Shown one piece after another: positions 52,552-63,865 of a stretch of 64,000 nt of DNA (within the stretch, counting starts at the first letter, position 1; each line of letters starts with the position of its first letter). Under the pieces are notes generated by a model that did no database searches, was not told the DNA's origin, and worked only from the letters and a program-made list of their open reading frames with translations. A program made the position numbers and the translations under genes. The stretch comes from Kluyvera genomosp. 3 (GTDB lineage: Bacteria > Pseudomonadota > Gammaproteobacteria > Enterobacterales > Enterobacteriaceae), in contig CP022114.1 of assembly GCA_002211745.1 (NCBI GenBank), positions 2,574,645 to 2,638,644 on the forward strand, written 5' to 3'.

Positions 52552-53603
52552 ATGGTTTTCAAGATCGCAAGTTCCCCATACACCCACAACCATCGCCAGA
52601 CATCGCGCATTATGATGCTGGTGATCGTCGCCGCCCTGCCCGGCATTCTGGTGCAGAGCTGGTTTTTCGGCTGGGGAACCTTTATTCAGCTCATCCTGGC
52701 GATAGTAACCGCCCTGCTTGCAGAAGCGCTGGTCTTGCGTCTGCGCAAGCAAAATATTCCCCGCACGTTGGCCGATAACTCAGCGCTGCTGACCGGCTTG
52801 TTACTGGCCATCAGTATTCCGCCTTTCGCGCCGTGGTGGATGGTCGTTCTGGGCACGGTCTTTGCCGTTATTATCGCCAAACAACTGTATGGCGGACTCG
52901 GACAGAACCCATTCAACCCGGCGATGATTGGCTACGTGGTACTGCTGATCTCTTTCCCGGTTCAAATGACCTCCTGGCTGCCGCCGCACGGCGTTGCCGC
53001 CGCCACCCCGGGTTTTATGGACGCGGTGCAGATGATCTTTACCGGCCACACCGTCGCGGGTCAGGATATGAATGCCCTGAAGTTAGGTATTGATGGCATC
53101 AGCCAGGCAACACCGTTGGATACCTTTAAAACCTCCCGTCATGCCGGTCAGCCGGTAGAAAATATTCTGAACTCAGCGATTTATCATGGCGCGCTGGCCG
53201 GTGTGGGCTGGCAATGGGTAAACATCGCCTACCTTGTAGGTGGCCTGTTCCTGTTATGGCAAAAAGCGATTCGCTGGCATATCCCGGTGAGCTTCCTGTT
53301 AAGTCTGATGGTCTGTGCGACGCTTGGCTGGCTGCTTCACCCGGACGACCTCGCCTCACCGCAGATGCACCTGTTGTCCGGCGCGACCATGTTGGGTGCT
53401 TTCTTTATTCTGACCGACCCGGTCACCGCCTCGACGACCAACCGCGGACGTCTGATCTTTGGCGCGCTGGCGGCCTGCTGGTGTGGCTGATTCGCAGCTT
53501 CGGCGGTTACCCGGACGGCGTGGCTTTTGCCGTGCTGCTGGCTAACATCACGGTACCGCTGATTGACTATTACACGCGCCCGCGCGTTTACGGACACCGC
53601 TGA
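52552..53603 (+). CDS. rsxD: Electron transport complex subunit RsxD (one apparent frameshift)
   Basis: Membrane subunit with covalently bound FMN. About 350 residues after correction, with roughly ten helices. The FMN-carrying Thr is in [19 protein letters not shown]. Conserved regions include [17 protein letters not shown]. One base is missing near 53474 (expected [18 protein letters not shown]). The start follows directly on the rsxC stop. It is part of the rsxABCDGE operon. Confidence 0.95.
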
Positions 53604-53611
53604 GGATAACG

Positions 53612-54232
53612 ATGTTAAAAACCATGCGTAAACACGGTGTCACGCTGGCGCTGTTCGCCGCAGGCTCTACCGGGCTAACCGCGGCGATCAACCAGTTAAC
53701 TAAGCACACCATCGACGAACAGGCAGAAAAGCAGCAAAACGCGCTGTTCCAGCAGGTCATTCCCGCTGACAGCTATAATAATTCGCTGCTCAAGAGCTGC
53801 TTTGTCGTTGACGCCCCCGAGCTGGGGAAAGGCGCGCACAAAATCTATATCGCCCGCAAGGACGATAAACCGGTGGCCGCAGTAATAGAAGCCACCGCGC
53901 CAGACGGCTATTCCGGCGCTATTCAGCTGCTGGTCGGCGCCGACTTCAACGGTACTGTACTGGGCACACGCGTCACCGAGCATCATGAAACGCCGGGGCT
54001 GGGAGATAAAATCGAACTCCGCCTTTCCGACTGGATTACCTTCTTCAGCGGCAAGAAGATCGCCGGTCCTGACGATAGTCAATGGGCGGTGAAAAAAGAC
54101 GGCGGGCAATTCGACCAGTTTACCGGTGCGACAATTACCCCGCGTGCGGTGGTCAACGCGGTGAAACGCGCCGGGCTGTATGCCAAAACGCTGCCGAATC
54201 AACTATCGCAACTTCAATCCTGTGGAGAGTAA
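53612..54232 (+). CDS. rsxG: Electron transport complex subunit RsxG
   Basis: Periplasm-facing subunit of 206 residues with one N-terminal helix ([18 protein letters not shown]) and an FMN-binding domain. The covalent flavin attaches to Thr in [12 protein letters not shown], and the family segment [13 protein letters not shown] precedes it. It overlaps no neighbour but lies 8 bp after rsxD and 3 bp before rsxE. The frame is intact. Confidence 0.95.
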   Translation: MLKTMRKHGVTLALFAAGSTGLTAAINQLTKHTIDEQAEKQQNALFQQVIPADSYNNSLLKSCFVVDAPELGKGAHKIYIARKDDKPVAAVIEATAPDGYSGAIQLLVGADFNGTVLGTRVTEHHETPGLGDKIELRLSDWITFFSGKKIAGPDDSQWAVKKDGGQFDQFTGATITPRAVVNAVKRAGLYAKTLPNQLSQLQSCGE

Positions 54233-54235
54233 ATC

Positions 54236-54930
54236 ATGAGCGAAGTTAAAGAGGTTATTGTCCAGGGTCTCTGGAAAAATAACTCCGCGCTGGTTCAGCT
54301 GCTGGGCATGTGCCCACTCCTGGCGGTGACCTCCACCGCCACCAACGCGCTGGGTCTGGGCCTGGCAACCACGCTGGTGCTGACACTGACCAACCTGGCC
54401 ATCTCCAGCCTGCGTCGCTGGACACCCGCGGAAATTCGCATTCCTATCTACGTGATGATTATCGCGTCGGTGGTGAGTGCCGTACAGATGCTGATCAACG
54501 CCTACGCCTTTGGCCTGTATCAGTCTCTCGGTATCTTTATCCCGCTGATCGTCACCAACTGTATCGTGGTGGGCCGCGCGGAAGCCTTTGCGGCCAAAAA
54601 AGGCCGGCGCTGTCGGCGCTGGATGGTTTTGCTATTGGCATGGGAGCCACCTGCACGATGTTTGTGCTGGGGTCAATACGCGAGCTGCTGGGTAATGGGA
54701 CGCTCTTCGACGGCGCCGACGGCCTGCTGGGCAGTTGGGCGAAAGTATTGCGTATTGAAGTCTTTCATACCGATACCCCTTTCCTGCTGGCAATGCTGCC
54801 GCCGGGCGCCTTCATTGGTCTCGGTATGCTGCTGGCGATCAAATACCTGATTGACGAACGGACGAAACAACGTCGTGCACAGGCTGCTAGCGCAGAAAAT
54901 GCAGGCGTTGATAGCGCAGAGAAAGCCTGA
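54236..54930 (+). CDS. rsxE: Electron transport complex subunit RsxE (one apparent frameshift)
   Basis: Membrane subunit related to RsxA, forming the ion channel core with it; 231 residues after correction, as in E. coli. Conserved: [38 protein letters not shown]. One base is missing near 54605 in AAAAAAGGCCGG (expected [19 protein letters not shown]). The stop overlaps the nth start codon, linking DNA repair gene nth to the same transcript, as in E. coli. Confidence 0.95.
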
Positions 54931-55565
54931 TGAATAAAGCGAAACGGCTGGAAATTTTAAGTCGTCTGCGGGACAACAATCCGCACCCGACCACGGAATT
55001 GAATTTCACATCCCCTTTTGAACTGCTGATCGCGGTGCTGCTCTCGGCGCAAGCTACGGACGTGAGCGTCAATAAAGCGACGGCAAAGCTTTACCCTGTT
55101 GCCAACACCCCACAGGCGATGCTGGACCTCGGCGTAGACGGTGTGAAGGAATACATTAAAACGATCGGCCTGTTTAACAGTAAGGCTGAAAACGTGATTA
55201 AGACATGCCGTATGTTGCTTGAACTGCACGGCGGGGAGGTTCCGGAAGATCGTGCAGCGCTGGAGGCTCTGCCGGGAGTCGGCCGTAAAACGGCCAACGT
55301 GGTGCTCAACACCGCCTTCGGCTGGCCGACCATCGCCGTCGACACGCATATTTTCCGCGTCTGCAACCGCACCAACTTCGCCCCCGGTAAAAACGTTGAG
55401 CAGGTTGAAGATAAGCTGTTAAAGGTGGTTCCTGCCGAGTTTAAGGTCGACTGCCACCACTGGCTGATTCTTCATGGCCGCTACACCTGCATCGCGCGCA
55501 AACCGCGCTGTGGCTCTTGTCTCATCGAAGATCTCTGTGAATATAAAGAGAAAACCGAGCTGTAG
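54930..55565 (+). CDS. nth: Endonuclease III
   Basis: DNA glycosylase/AP lyase that removes oxidised pyrimidines in base excision repair. The 211-residue product has the helix-hairpin-helix ALPGVGRKTANVVLN with the catalytic Lys and the catalytic Asp in IAVDTHIFRVCNR. The C-terminal [4Fe-4S] cluster loop is CIARKPRCGSCLIEDLC (C-x6-C-x2-C-x5-C). It is the last gene of the rsx operon. The frame is intact. Confidence 0.97.
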   Translation: MNKAKRLEILSRLRDNNPHPTTELNFTSPFELLIAVLLSAQATDVSVNKATAKLYPVANTPQAMLDLGVDGVKEYIKTIGLFNSKAENVIKTCRMLLELHGGEVPEDRAALEALPGVGRKTANVVLNTAFGWPTIAVDTHIFRVCNRTNFAPGKNVEQVEDKLLKVVPAEFKVDCHHWLILHGRYTCIARKPRCGSCLIEDLCEYKEKTEL

Positions 55566-56158
55566 TTCATATCTGGCTGCGTGGCAAGTCAACGCCACGC
55601 ATGCTCATCCTCACTCAAGCAGCGTTTAATCCCATATAATTATTCAGTATTTGGCACTTTTAGCGCTTATATACCGCTTTGACAGGTTAAATACGTCATC
55701 ACTAGCGAAAATTTCTATACAAACGCTGACGAGAACATCCGAGCAACATAATGTTGCATTTATGTTTCTTTACGTAGCAAACGCCGCCATCATCACAATG
55801 CCCCATTTACAGAGCACAAGATGATCATCCAGCAATTTTTCAGAATCCAGCCTATATCACTACTTTTAAGCGACATCAGCAGAAGATATGGTTATGTTAC
55901 GCGTTTTGCCCTACTTTATCAGAAGAATAAACCATCAATTTTTCAACAGTGAAATTTAACGCTAAATAACATTTGCAAAGACGGTTGATTGTACCAGATT
56001 TTTTATTTGTAACAGAGTATTGCAAAAGCCTTGTCTGAAGGCGCAGGATAGTGAACATTACTTGCCGTTTCCCTCCAGAATAACTATAAGGCGGGTGCCA
56101 AAAAGAGCATCTCCGCCCAGTACACCCCCATGAAATGGGATGTAAATAAGAGGTATAT
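55566..56158. promoter_or_regulatory. nth-dtpA intergenic region, likely dtpA leader with OmpR-type sequence
   Basis: 593 bp with no supported gene. A hairpin GCGTGGC-N8-GCCACGC (55579-55600) follows nth. At about 55999-56016 TTTTTTATTTGTAACAGA resembles OmpR boxes, and E. coli dtpA (tppB) is known to be OmpR-dependent. The region near 56090-56150 holds short inverted repeats before the GTG start. Assignment of the OmpR site is tentative. Confidence 0.45.
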
Positions 56159-57664
56159 GTGTCTACTGCAAACAAAAAACCAACGGAAAGCGTTAGCTTA
56201 AACGCCTTCAAACAACCTAAAGCGTTCTATCTCATTTTCTCTATCGAGTTGTGGGAGCGTTTTGGTTTCTACGGCCTTCAGGGCATCATGGCCGTTTACC
56301 TGGTGAAACAGCTGGGTATGTCCGAAGCGGACTCCATTACTCTGTTCTCTTCCTTCAGTGCTCTGGTTTACGGTCTGGTTGCTATCGGCGGCTGGCTGGG
56401 CGATAAAGTGCTGGGGACAAAACGCGTTATCATGCTGGGCGCCGTCGTTCTCGCCATCGGCTATGCTTTAGTCGCATGGTCAGGCCACGACGCGGGTATC
56501 GTTTATATGGGTATGGCGGCAATTGCCGTGGGTAACGGCCTGTTCAAAGCCAACCCGTCTTCCCTGCTCTCTACCTGCTATGCCAAAGACGACCCGCGTC
56601 TGGACGGTGCATTCACCATGTACTATATGTCCGTCAACATCGGTTCGTTCTTCTCTATGCTGGCAACGCCGTGGCTGGCAGCCAAGTACGGCTGGAGCAC
56701 CGCGTTCGCACTGAGCGTCGTCGGTATGCTGATCACCGTTGTGAACTTCGCCTTCTGCCAGCGTTGGGTTAAACAGTATGGTTCCAAACCTGACTTCGAG
56801 CCGACTAACTACCGCAATCTGCTGCTGACCATCGTTGGTGTCGTTATCCTGATCGCTATCGCGACCTGGCTGCTGCACAACCAGGGCATCGCACGTATGG
56901 TTCTGGGCGTTATCGCACTGGGCATCATCATTATCTTCGGTAAAGAAACCTTCTCCATGACCGGTGCGCCGCGTCGTAAGATGATTGTGGCCTTTATCCT
57001 GATGCTCGAAGCGATCATCTTCTTCGTGCTGTACAGCCAGATGCCGACCTCACTGAACTTCTTCGCGATTCGTAACGTTGAACACTCTATTCTGGGTATC
57101 GCGTTCGAACCGGAACAGTATCAGGCGCTGAACCCGTTCTGGATCATCATTGGTAGCCCGATTCTGGCCGCTATCTACAACAAAATGGGCGACACCCTGC
57201 CGATGCCGACCAAATTCGCGATTGGTATGGTGCTGTGCTCCGGTGCGTTCCTGATTCTGCCGCTGGGCGCGAAATTCGCTACCGACGCAGGTATCGTTTC
57301 CGTTAACTGGCTGATCATCAGTTACGGCCTGCAGAGCATCGGCGAACTGATGATCTCTGGTCTGGGTCTGGCAATGGTTGCACAGCTGGTTCCGCAGCGT
57401 CTGATGGGCTTCATCATGGGTAGCTGGTTCCTGACTACCGCTGGCGCAAACATCATCGGCGGCTATGTCGCTGGCATGATGGCGGTGCCGGAAAACGTAA
57501 CCGACCCGGTGATGTCTCTGGAAGTGTATGGCCGCGTGTTCCTGCAGATTGGCGTTGTCACTGCGGTTATCGCCGTGCTGATGCTGCTGACGGCACCGAA
57601 ACTGAACCGTATGACTCAGGACGACTCAAAGCCTGCTGCTGACGGTAAAGTCGCTTCCGCATAA
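56159..57664 (+). CDS. dtpA: Dipeptide/tripeptide permease A
   Basis: Proton-coupled oligopeptide transporter (POT/PTR family), also called TppB, 501 residues with 14 predicted helices. The proton-coupling motif [13 protein letters not shown] is at the N-terminal helix, and the PTR signatures [13 protein letters not shown] and [14 protein letters not shown] follow. The start is GTG, as in E. coli. The frame is intact, and a strong terminator follows. It imports di- and tripeptides and alanyl-type toxic analogues. Confidence 0.96.
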   Translation: MSTANKKPTESVSLNAFKQPKAFYLIFSIELWERFGFYGLQGIMAVYLVKQLGMSEADSITLFSSFSALVYGLVAIGGWLGDKVLGTKRVIMLGAVVLAIGYALVAWSGHDAGIVYMGMAAIAVGNGLFKANPSSLLSTCYAKDDPRLDGAFTMYYMSVNIGSFFSMLATPWLAAKYGWSTAFALSVVGMLITVVNFAFCQRWVKQYGSKPDFEPTNYRNLLLTIVGVVILIAIATWLLHNQGIARMVLGVIALGIIIIFGKETFSMTGAPRRKMIVAFILMLEAIIFFVLYSQMPTSLNFFAIRNVEHSILGIAFEPEQYQALNPFWIIIGSPILAAIYNKMGDTLPMPTKFAIGMVLCSGAFLILPLGAKFATDAGIVSVNWLIISYGLQSIGELMISGLGLAMVAQLVPQRLMGFIMGSWFLTTAGANIIGGYVAGMMAVPENVTDPVMSLEVYGRVFLQIGVVTAVIAVLMLLTAPKLNRMTQDDSKPAADGKVASA

Positions 57665-57690
57665 TGTCATCGGGAAACGAATAATTTTGG

Positions 57691-57721
57691 GCCGCTAACG
57701 TATGTTAGCGGCTTTTTTTTT
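57691..57721 (+). terminator. dtpA terminator
   Basis: GCCGCTAAC-GTAT-GTTAGCGGC stem (57691-57712) followed by a run of nine T. Confidence 0.93.
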
Positions 57722-57811
57722 ATCTGCGCAGGCACTAACATACTTTCATATCCATTGGCCGCCCTTCTGCCAACGGACAACAAAAATAATCATAGTCTGA
57801 AGGAGTTACCC

Positions 57812-58417
57812 ATGAAATTGTTCTACAAACCCGGCGCCTGTTCCCTCGCATCGCACATCACGCTGCGGGAAAGCGGAAAGGATTTCACGCTGATCGGCGT
57901 CGATCTGATGCACAAACGTATGGAAAACGGTGACGATTTCCTGAAGGTCAACCCGAAAGGCCAGGTTCCCGCCCTGCTGTTGGACGACAATACCCTGCTG
58001 ACTGAAGGCGTGGCGATCATGCAATATCTCGCCGATAGCGTCGCGGACCGTCAACTGCTGGCGCCGGTCGGCAGCATTAACCGCTACAAGACGCTGGAGT
58101 GGCTGAACTTCATCGCCACCGAGCTGCACAAAGGCTTTACTCCACTGTTCCGCCCGGATACGCCGGAAGACTACAAACCGACGGTTCGTGCGCTGCTGGA
58201 CAAAAAGCTGGCCTATATTGATGAGTCGCTGGCTGGCGCACAGTGGATCAGCGGTTCTCGCTTTACCATTGCCGATGCTTACCTGTTTACCGTGCTGCGC
58301 TGGGCCTTTGCCGTGAAGATGGATATGGCGGGGTATCAGAATATTGCGGACTATATGGCTCGCGTTGCGGCGCGTCCGGCTGTTGCCGCGGCGCTGGCGG
58401 CGGAAGGGTTGAAATAA
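57812..58417 (+). CDS. gstA: Glutathione S-transferase GstA
   Basis: Beta-class glutathione transferase, 201 residues. The catalytic Cys10 is in [13 protein letters not shown]; the glutathione-binding cis-Pro region is [14 protein letters not shown] and [12 protein letters not shown]. The C-terminal helical domain ends in a short Ala-rich helix. AAGGAG precedes the ATG at 57812; a longer in-frame start upstream is not supported. The gene lies between dtpA and pdxY as in E. coli. The frame is intact. Confidence 0.95.
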   Translation: MKLFYKPGACSLASHITLRESGKDFTLIGVDLMHKRMENGDDFLKVNPKGQVPALLLDDNTLLTEGVAIMQYLADSVADRQLLAPVGSINRYKTLEWLNFIATELHKGFTPLFRPDTPEDYKPTVRALLDKKLAYIDESLAGAQWISGSRFTIADAYLFTVLRWAFAVKMDMAGYQNIADYMARVAARPAVAAALAAEGLK

Positions 58418-58511
58418 TCCGTTTTTACTTCGTCCGGGCTACATCGCACGTGCAGATTACGCGAACGTAGCCCGACAAAGCGCTGCATTCATTGCAGCGC
58501 TCGGCGCTAAG

Positions 58512-59369
58512 TTACAGTTGCGTGGCACTAAAGCAGTGCTCGGCTTCGCGATCAGGTCCTGTGCAGCAACAACCTGCAGTTCATACTCGCCCATCGTTTT
58601 GGTCGTCAGCATAATTTCATACACTGCCGCCGTCACATGCTCAAGCGCATCGCGCAGCGTTGCCCCTGTAAGAGCTTAACCAGCAACAGGCCGCTGGTGA
58701 CATCGCCAACGCCAACCGGGTGGCGAGAACCAAAATCAATCAGCGGACGACTGATGTGCCATGCGGCATCGGCGGTGACCAGCAGCATCTCAAAACGATC
58801 GACGCTGTAGCCTGCGCGCGCCAGATGTTTCACCAGGACAATTTCCGGCCCCTGGGCGATCAGTTCGCGAGCCGCGCTGACGGCTTCACTCACGCTGTTA
58901 ACTTCGTGCCCTGAAAGAATCTCCAGCTCAACCAGGTTCGGCGCGATAATATCGCTCGCCGGCAGCGCATAGCGTTTGTGGAACTCCGCCACGCCCGCGC
59001 CACGATGCAGCCTTTTTCCGGATGGCCCATCACCGGGTCACAGAAATATTTCGCCTGCGGGTTCGCCGCTTTAACCTGACGCACAATGCCGAGGATATGT
59101 TCGCCCTGCTCCGCAGAGCCAAGATAGCCGCTCAGCACCGCATCACAGCGCTTAAGCTGATCGATAGCCGCAATGCCCTGCACAATCTCCGTCAGATGCG
59201 CAGGCGGCATCACACAGCCCGTCCATTGACCATATTGGGTGTGATTGGAAAACTGCACGGTATTCAGCGGCCAGACGTTGGCGCCGAGGCGACGCATAGG
59301 AAATTCCGCGGCGCTGTTGCCGGCATGCCCGAAAACAACGTGGGATTGAATGGCGAGGATGTTGTTCAT
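58512..59369 (-). CDS. pdxY: Pyridoxal kinase PdxY (three apparent frameshifts)
   Basis: Ribokinase-fold kinase that phosphorylates pyridoxal in B6 salvage; 286 residues after correction. Conserved: [54 protein letters not shown] and the catalytic [15 protein letters not shown] with its Asp. Bases are missing near 59000 (C, expected [13 protein letters not shown]), 58662 (expected [14 protein letters not shown]) and 58530 (expected [12 protein letters not shown]). It follows tyrS on the same strand after a terminator-like hairpin. Confidence 0.94.
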
Positions 59370-59390
59370 TGGTTCTACTCAGACGACATA

Positions 59391-59419
59391 AAAAGAAGGG
59401 GCGTAGTTTCCCACGCCCC
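59391..59419 (-). terminator. tyrS terminator
   Basis: On the reverse strand GGGGCGTGGGAAACTACGCCCC forms a stem followed by TTCTTTTTATG. It lies between tyrS and pdxY, so pdxY would depend partly on read-through. Confidence 0.75.
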
Positions 59420-59432
59420 CTGTTTCTGAAAA

Positions 59433-60706
59433 TTACTTCCAGCAGATCAAACAGTAATTCTTCTTACCGCGACGTAACAAGGTGTAACGCCCGAACAGAA
59501 TATCGCTGTCTTTGAAGAAATATTCCGGGTCAGCCTGTTTCTCACCGTTGATGGTGACCGCATTGGAGGCAATGGTCTTACGCGCCTGCCCACGAGACGG
59601 CTGAAGCTCAGAGTCTACCAGCGCCTGCATCAGGTCGGCGCCTTTTTCCATCTCAACCATCGGTACACCGTCCTGCGCCAGCTGCTCGAAGTCAGCTTCG
59701 CTCAACGCGCTCAGAGAACCGCTGAACAGGCTCTCGGTGATGCGTTTTGCCGCCACCAGGCCTTCTTCGCCGTGAACCAGACGGGTGACCTGCTCGGCCA
59801 GTACATACTGGGCACGTGGGCTTTGCCGCTGTTTTTGTCTTCTTCTTCCAGCGCATTGATCTCTTCAATGTCCATGAAGGTGAAGAACTTCAGGAAGCGG
59901 TAAACGTCAGCATCCGCGGTGTTGATCCAGAACTGATAGAATTTGTACGGGCTGGTTTTCTTCGGATCCAGCCAGACTGCGCCGCCTTCGGTTTTACCGA
60001 ATTTGGTGCCATCCGCTTTGGTGATCAGCGGAACGGTAAGGCCAAACACCTGGTTCTGATGCAGACGACGGGTCAGGTCGATACCGGAGGTGATGTTGCC
60101 CCACTGGTCGGAACCGCCAATCTGCAGCGCGACGCCGTGCAGTTTATTCAGGCAGGCAAAGTCATAGCCCTGCAGCAGGTTGTAGGAGAACTCGGTAAAG
60201 GAAATACCCTGGTCGTCACGATTCAAACGCTGCTTCACCGCTTCTTTGTTAATCATCTGGTTAACAGAGAAGTGCTTGCCGATATCGCGCAGGAAGGTCA
60301 GCACGTTCATGCCGCCAAACCAATCATAGTTGTTGGCGGCAATCGCGGAGTTCTCGCCGCAGTCGAAATCGAGGAACGGTGCAACCTGTTTGCGGATTTT
60401 ATCCACCCACTCCTGCACAGTGTCTTCGGTATTCAGCTTACGCTCGGCGGCTTTAAAGCTCGGGTCGCCAATCAGACCGGTAGCGCCGCCCACCAGCGCA
60501 ACAGGCTTATGGCCCGCCTGCTGGAAGCGTTTCAGGCATAACAATGGAACAAGATGCCCCAAATGCAAGCTGTCAGCGGTAGGATCGAAGCCGCAATAGA
60601 GCGCGATCGGGCCTTGCGCCAGTCGCTCTGCTAACGCTACCTCGTCCGTTACCTGGGCAACTAGCCCCCGCTCTTGCAGTTGTTTAATCAAGTTACTGCT
60701 TGCCAT
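59433..60706 (-). CDS. tyrS: Tyrosyl-tRNA synthetase (one apparent frameshift)
   Basis: Essential class I aminoacyl-tRNA synthetase, TyrRS group I. The HIGH motif is in [12 protein letters not shown] and the KMSKS-equivalent is [13 protein letters not shown]; the C-terminal S4 domain is seen in [17 protein letters not shown]. One base is missing near 59813 (GCCCACG should read GCCCCACG, expected [14 protein letters not shown]). Corrected length is 424 residues, as in E. coli. The ATG at 60706 follows GGAGA. It is an essential gene, so the break must be a sequence error. Confidence 0.97.
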
Positions 60707-60831
60707 CAAATTCTCCATGTATATACGACTGCACCTTTGCCGGTACACGACTTTTCGCCAGACGCGAAAGCTCTATAGAATAAAGCGCTGAGGGCGTCAG
60801 CGCTAGCGCTTAAAACAACAAATTTGGGGGA

Positions 60832-61488
60832 TTACGGCGCCAGACGGTCGATTTTCCACGCGCCATCTTCACGTTGGTATAAAAAACGGTCGTGAAGACG
60901 ATGTTCACCGCCCTGCCAGAACTCCATCTGCTCAATAGAGACGCGAAAACCGCCCCAGAAACTCGGCAACGGCACTTCGCCCTGCTGGAATTTCTGCTTC
61001 AGCTCAAGGAATTTGCTTTCGAGGATCCCGCGCGCAGAAATGCGGCTGGATTGCTTGGAAACCCATGCGCCAATCTGGCTGTCGCGCGGGCGGCTGTGGA
61101 AATACTTCACGACTTCAAGGGTAGACAGGCGTTCCGCTTTGCCGATCACCATTACCTGACGTTCCAGCATGTGCCACGGGAACAGCAGGCTGATACGCGG
61201 ATTCTTCTCCAGCTGGTGCGCTTTGCGGCTCCCCAGGTTGGTGTAAAACACCAGCCCTTTTTCGTCATAGTGCTTCAGCAGAACGATTCGCTGATACGGC
61301 TGACCATTTTCATCAACCGTCGCCACCACCATGGCCGTCGGATCGGCTAACTTTGCCTCGCAGGCCTGAGAGAGCCAGCGCTCAAAAAGCGGCAGAGGTT
61401 CTGCAGGAAGGTCGTGGCGACGCAGGCCGCCACGGGTGTACTCTCGGCGCAGATGCGCGATTTGCTGTAGTTCGTCGTTGTCAGACAT
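60832..61488 (-). CDS. pdxH: Pyridoxine 5'-phosphate oxidase
   Basis: FMN enzyme that oxidises pyridoxine 5'-phosphate and pyridoxamine 5'-phosphate to pyridoxal 5'-phosphate. The 218-residue product matches E. coli PdxH over its length, with FMN-binding [18 protein letters not shown] and the C-terminal signature [13 protein letters not shown]. The ATG at 61488 is the E. coli start, though no strong ribosome-binding site is seen; an ATG at 61509 is an alternative. It lies upstream of tyrS on the same strand, as in E. coli. The frame is intact. Confidence 0.96.
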   Translation of the reverse strand: MSDNDELQQIAHLRREYTRGGLRRHDLPAEPLPLFERWLSQACEAKLADPTAMVVATVDENGQPYQRIVLLKHYDEKGLVFYTNLGSRKAHQLEKNPRISLLFPWHMLERQVMVIGKAERLSTLEVVKYFHSRPRDSQIGAWVSKQSSRISARGILESKFLELKQKFQQGEVPLPSFWGGFRVSIEQMEFWQGGEHRLHDRFLYQREDGAWKIDRLAP

Positions 61489-61545
61489 GGCGTTTGGACT
61501 AGTCATCATTGGGTGACGTTATTGTGCGCCGCTCGCCTGAAAATC

Positions 61546-61869
61546 TCAACGCTTGGGATTTTGTAACTGACAGTTATTCAGTACGATACGGTCACGTTTG
61601 TAGACGGTTGCCTCATTACCTTTCGACCAAAAGACATAGATACCGTCGGTATAGCGTGCGCCTGAAGCCGAGACGCCCTGCGCCAGATTGAGCTGCTGGT
61701 TGTCATAAATGAAGCTCACCTGCTGACGTGGGTTATTGAGATGCACCGTCAACGGTTTCTCATCACACTGGTATTCCAGCGTGTCAGTTTGCATCCGCTC
61801 CATAAATTGGTTGTAGGCGCTACAGCCGGAGAGCATCAAAGGGAGGGCAACAATAAGCAATTTTTTCAT
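61546..61869 (-). CDS. mliC: Membrane-bound lysozyme inhibitor of C-type lysozyme MliC
   Basis: 107-residue lipoprotein. The signal sequence [14 protein letters not shown] ends in the lipobox LSGC, so the mature N-terminus is a lipidated Cys. The mature domain has the MliC/PliC fold with conserved [19 protein letters not shown] and [15 protein letters not shown]. It protects peptidoglycan from host C-type lysozyme. The ATG at 61869 places the lipobox correctly; an ATG seven codons upstream is less likely. The frame is intact. Confidence 0.92.
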   Translation of the reverse strand: MKKLLIVALPLMLSGCSAYNQFMERMQTDTLEYQCDEKPLTVHLNNPRQQVSFIYDNQQLNLAQGVSASGARYTDGIYVFWSKGNEATVYKRDRIVLNNCQLQNPKR

Positions 61870-61963
61870 ATTTTCTGAGCCTTTAGACATTCCTGGTCAA
61901 GGAGTGATTGTCCCACTCCCGTTTGCCTTTAGTCTATCGGCCCAGTGTAAAAGAAGATGTCAG

Positions 61964-63087
61964 TTAACTCTTATTCTTCTGCGGGTTGGCGGGAAAAATT
62001 GCCCCAAGTACCGTCGCTTGCGATGCGCCGGTGACCGACGGAAGGTTGCCAGGCAAGCCGGCAACCGTACGCCACGCCAGCCAGGCAAAAGCCAATGCTT
62101 CCATATCGTCACCGCTAATACCGTATTCATCGGTCGTCGCGACCTCAGTCCCGGCCAACAAACCCGCCAGACGAGCCATCACCAGCGGGTTACGGCTCCC
62201 CCGCCACAAACCAGAAGGCGCTCACAGCCGCCGCTTAGCAGAACCTGCTCGCTGATAGTCACCGCCGTGAGTTCCGTCAGGGTAGCCTGTACGTCCTGAG
62301 CACGCAGCCCAGGATAGCGAGCCAGGAATTGCGACAGCCATCCGTAGTTGAAGTACTCGCGCCCGGTACTTTTTGGCGCCGGGGCGGCGAAATAAGGATC
62401 GTTCAGCATGTCCTGTAACAAAGGTAAAATCACTTTGCCTTCGTTGGCCCACTCCGCATCCTTATCATAGGGTTTGCCAAGGTTGCGCCAGATCCAGGCA
62501 TCGATCAGCATATTCCCCGGCCCGGTGTCAAAACCGCGCACTGGCTGGCCGGGAATTAAAAGGGAAAGATTGGCGATCCCGCCAATATTGAGAATCATAC
62601 GGCGTTCACTGACATGCGCCAGCAGAGCCTGGTGGAATGCCGGTACCAGCGGCGCACCCTGCCCGCCCAGCGCCATATCGCGACGACGAAAATCGCCGAC
62701 CACGCTGACACCGGTGCGTGCAGCGATGATGTTATTATCACCAATCTGCATAGTATGCGGCGCATCGCCAGTCGGCTCGTGCCACACGGTTTGACCGTGA
62801 CAACCAATCGCCACAATGTCCTGCGCTGCCAGCTTCTCTTGTGACATAAGCGCCAGAACGGCATCCGCAAAGAGATTCCCCAGTCGATTGTCCAGTTGTC
62901 CAAGCTGCGAGAGCGTCAGAGGCTGCCCCTGGCAAATGGCCAACACCGCCTCTTTCACCGCGATGGGAATGGGCCAGGAAAGACTAGCCAGCTGCGTCAC
63001 GCTATTTTCATCAATGACCGCCAGCACCACATCCACGCCATCAAGGCTGGTCCCTGACATCACGCCAATATATCGCCCGGATTTCAT
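61964..63087 (-). CDS. anmK: Anhydro-N-acetylmuramic acid kinase (one apparent frameshift)
   Basis: Kinase that cleaves and phosphorylates 1,6-anhydroMurNAc from recycled peptidoglycan to MurNAc 6-phosphate. ASKHA-fold motifs: [39 protein letters not shown] and [14 protein letters not shown]. One G is missing in the G run near 62203 (expected [15 protein letters not shown]). Corrected length is about 374 residues against 369 in E. coli. It is divergent from slyB. Confidence 0.95.
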
Positions 63088-63222
63088 ACGCCGTCCTTAG
63101 TCAGCTATGCAAAGTTAACACTCCAGCATAAAGTGCCACGTAATGCTATTAACCAATAAAAAATTTTAACAATATGGTGCTCTTTTTTCGCAAGAATCTC
63201 AGGAGGGACGCTGTTTCCCTTG

Positions 63223-63239
63223 CGTTTACCGTTGGTTAA
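63223..63239 (+). promoter_or_regulatory. Candidate PhoP box upstream of slyB
   Basis: CGTTTA-CCGTT-GGTTAA matches the PhoP direct-repeat consensus (T/G)GTTTA-N5-(T/G)GTTTA with the correct 11-bp period. E. coli slyB belongs to the PhoPQ regulon. A second, less regular GGTTTA/GGTTAA pair lies at 63248-63263. Confidence 0.6.
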
Positions 63240-63360
63240 GCCAGGATGGTTTATTATGGTTAATAATGAATGCGGAATATATGACCGCCCGATCAAATAC
63301 CATATAATTGTTTAGTACGGATGCTCATGAGAGCAATTCTTAGTGAACTGGAGATTCATA

Positions 63361-63828
63361 ATGATGTTACGTGTATTGGCTGTTTCAATGATTGGTTTAT
63401 CCCTGGCCGGATGTGTCAACAACAGCGGTTTGTCAGGTGATGTTTACTCTGCATCCGAAGCGAAACAGGTCCAGAACGTGACCTACGGTACCATCGTACA
63501 CGTTCGTCCGGTACAAATTCAGGGTGGCGATGACAGCAACGTGATTGGCGCTATCGGCGGTGCGGTACTGGGCGGCTTCCTGGGTAACACCGTTGGCGGC
63601 GGTACCGGTCGTTCTCTGGCAACCGCAGCGGGTGCTGTCGCAGGCGGCGTAGCCGGTCAGAGCGTTCAGGGTGCGATGAATAAAACCCAGGGCGTTGAAC
63701 TGGAAATTCGTAAAGATGACGGCAATACCATCATGGTGGTGCAGAAACAGGGCGATACTCGCTTCTCTGCTGGTCAGCGCGTCGTGATGGCGAGCAATGG
63801 CCGACAGGTTACTGTGTCTCCGCGTTAA
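63361..63828 (+). CDS. slyB: Outer membrane lipoprotein SlyB
   Basis: 155-residue lipoprotein of the outer membrane. The signal ends in the lipobox LAGC (ISLSLAGCVNN region), and the core is the glycine-zipper IGAIGGAVLGGFLGNTVGGG typical of SlyB/Pcp. In E. coli it forms stress-induced nanodomains and is PhoPQ-controlled. GGAG at 63346-63349 supports the ATG at 63361. The frame is intact and close to the E. coli protein. Confidence 0.95.
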   Translation: MMLRVLAVSMIGLSLAGCVNNSGLSGDVYSASEAKQVQNVTYGTIVHVRPVQIQGGDDSNVIGAIGGAVLGGFLGNTVGGGTGRSLATAAGAVAGGVAGQSVQGAMNKTQGVELEIRKDDGNTIMVVQKQGDTRFSAGQRVVMASNGRQVTVSPR

Positions 63829-63836
63829 TGTTCTCC

Positions 63837-63865
63837 GGGTACGCGCTTGCAACAAGCGCGTACCC
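63837..63865 (+). terminator. Hairpin downstream of slyB
   Basis: GGGTACGCGCTTG-CAA-CAAGCGCGTACCC, a perfect 13-bp stem 8 bp after the slyB stop. It lacks a T run, so it may act as a 3' stabiliser or a Rho-type signal. The remaining 135 bp to the window end contain no gene that I can support. Confidence 0.65.

Noticed and set aside
51442-52752. Long reverse ORF (436 codons) antisense to rsxC and rsxD
   Set aside because: Shadow produced by the Ala/Lys/Arg repeat codons of rsxC; low-complexity translation with no domain.
55897-56211. Reverse ORF of 104 codons overlapping the dtpA start
   Set aside because: It lies over the dtpA leader and start codon, has no ribosome-binding site and no recognisable domain.
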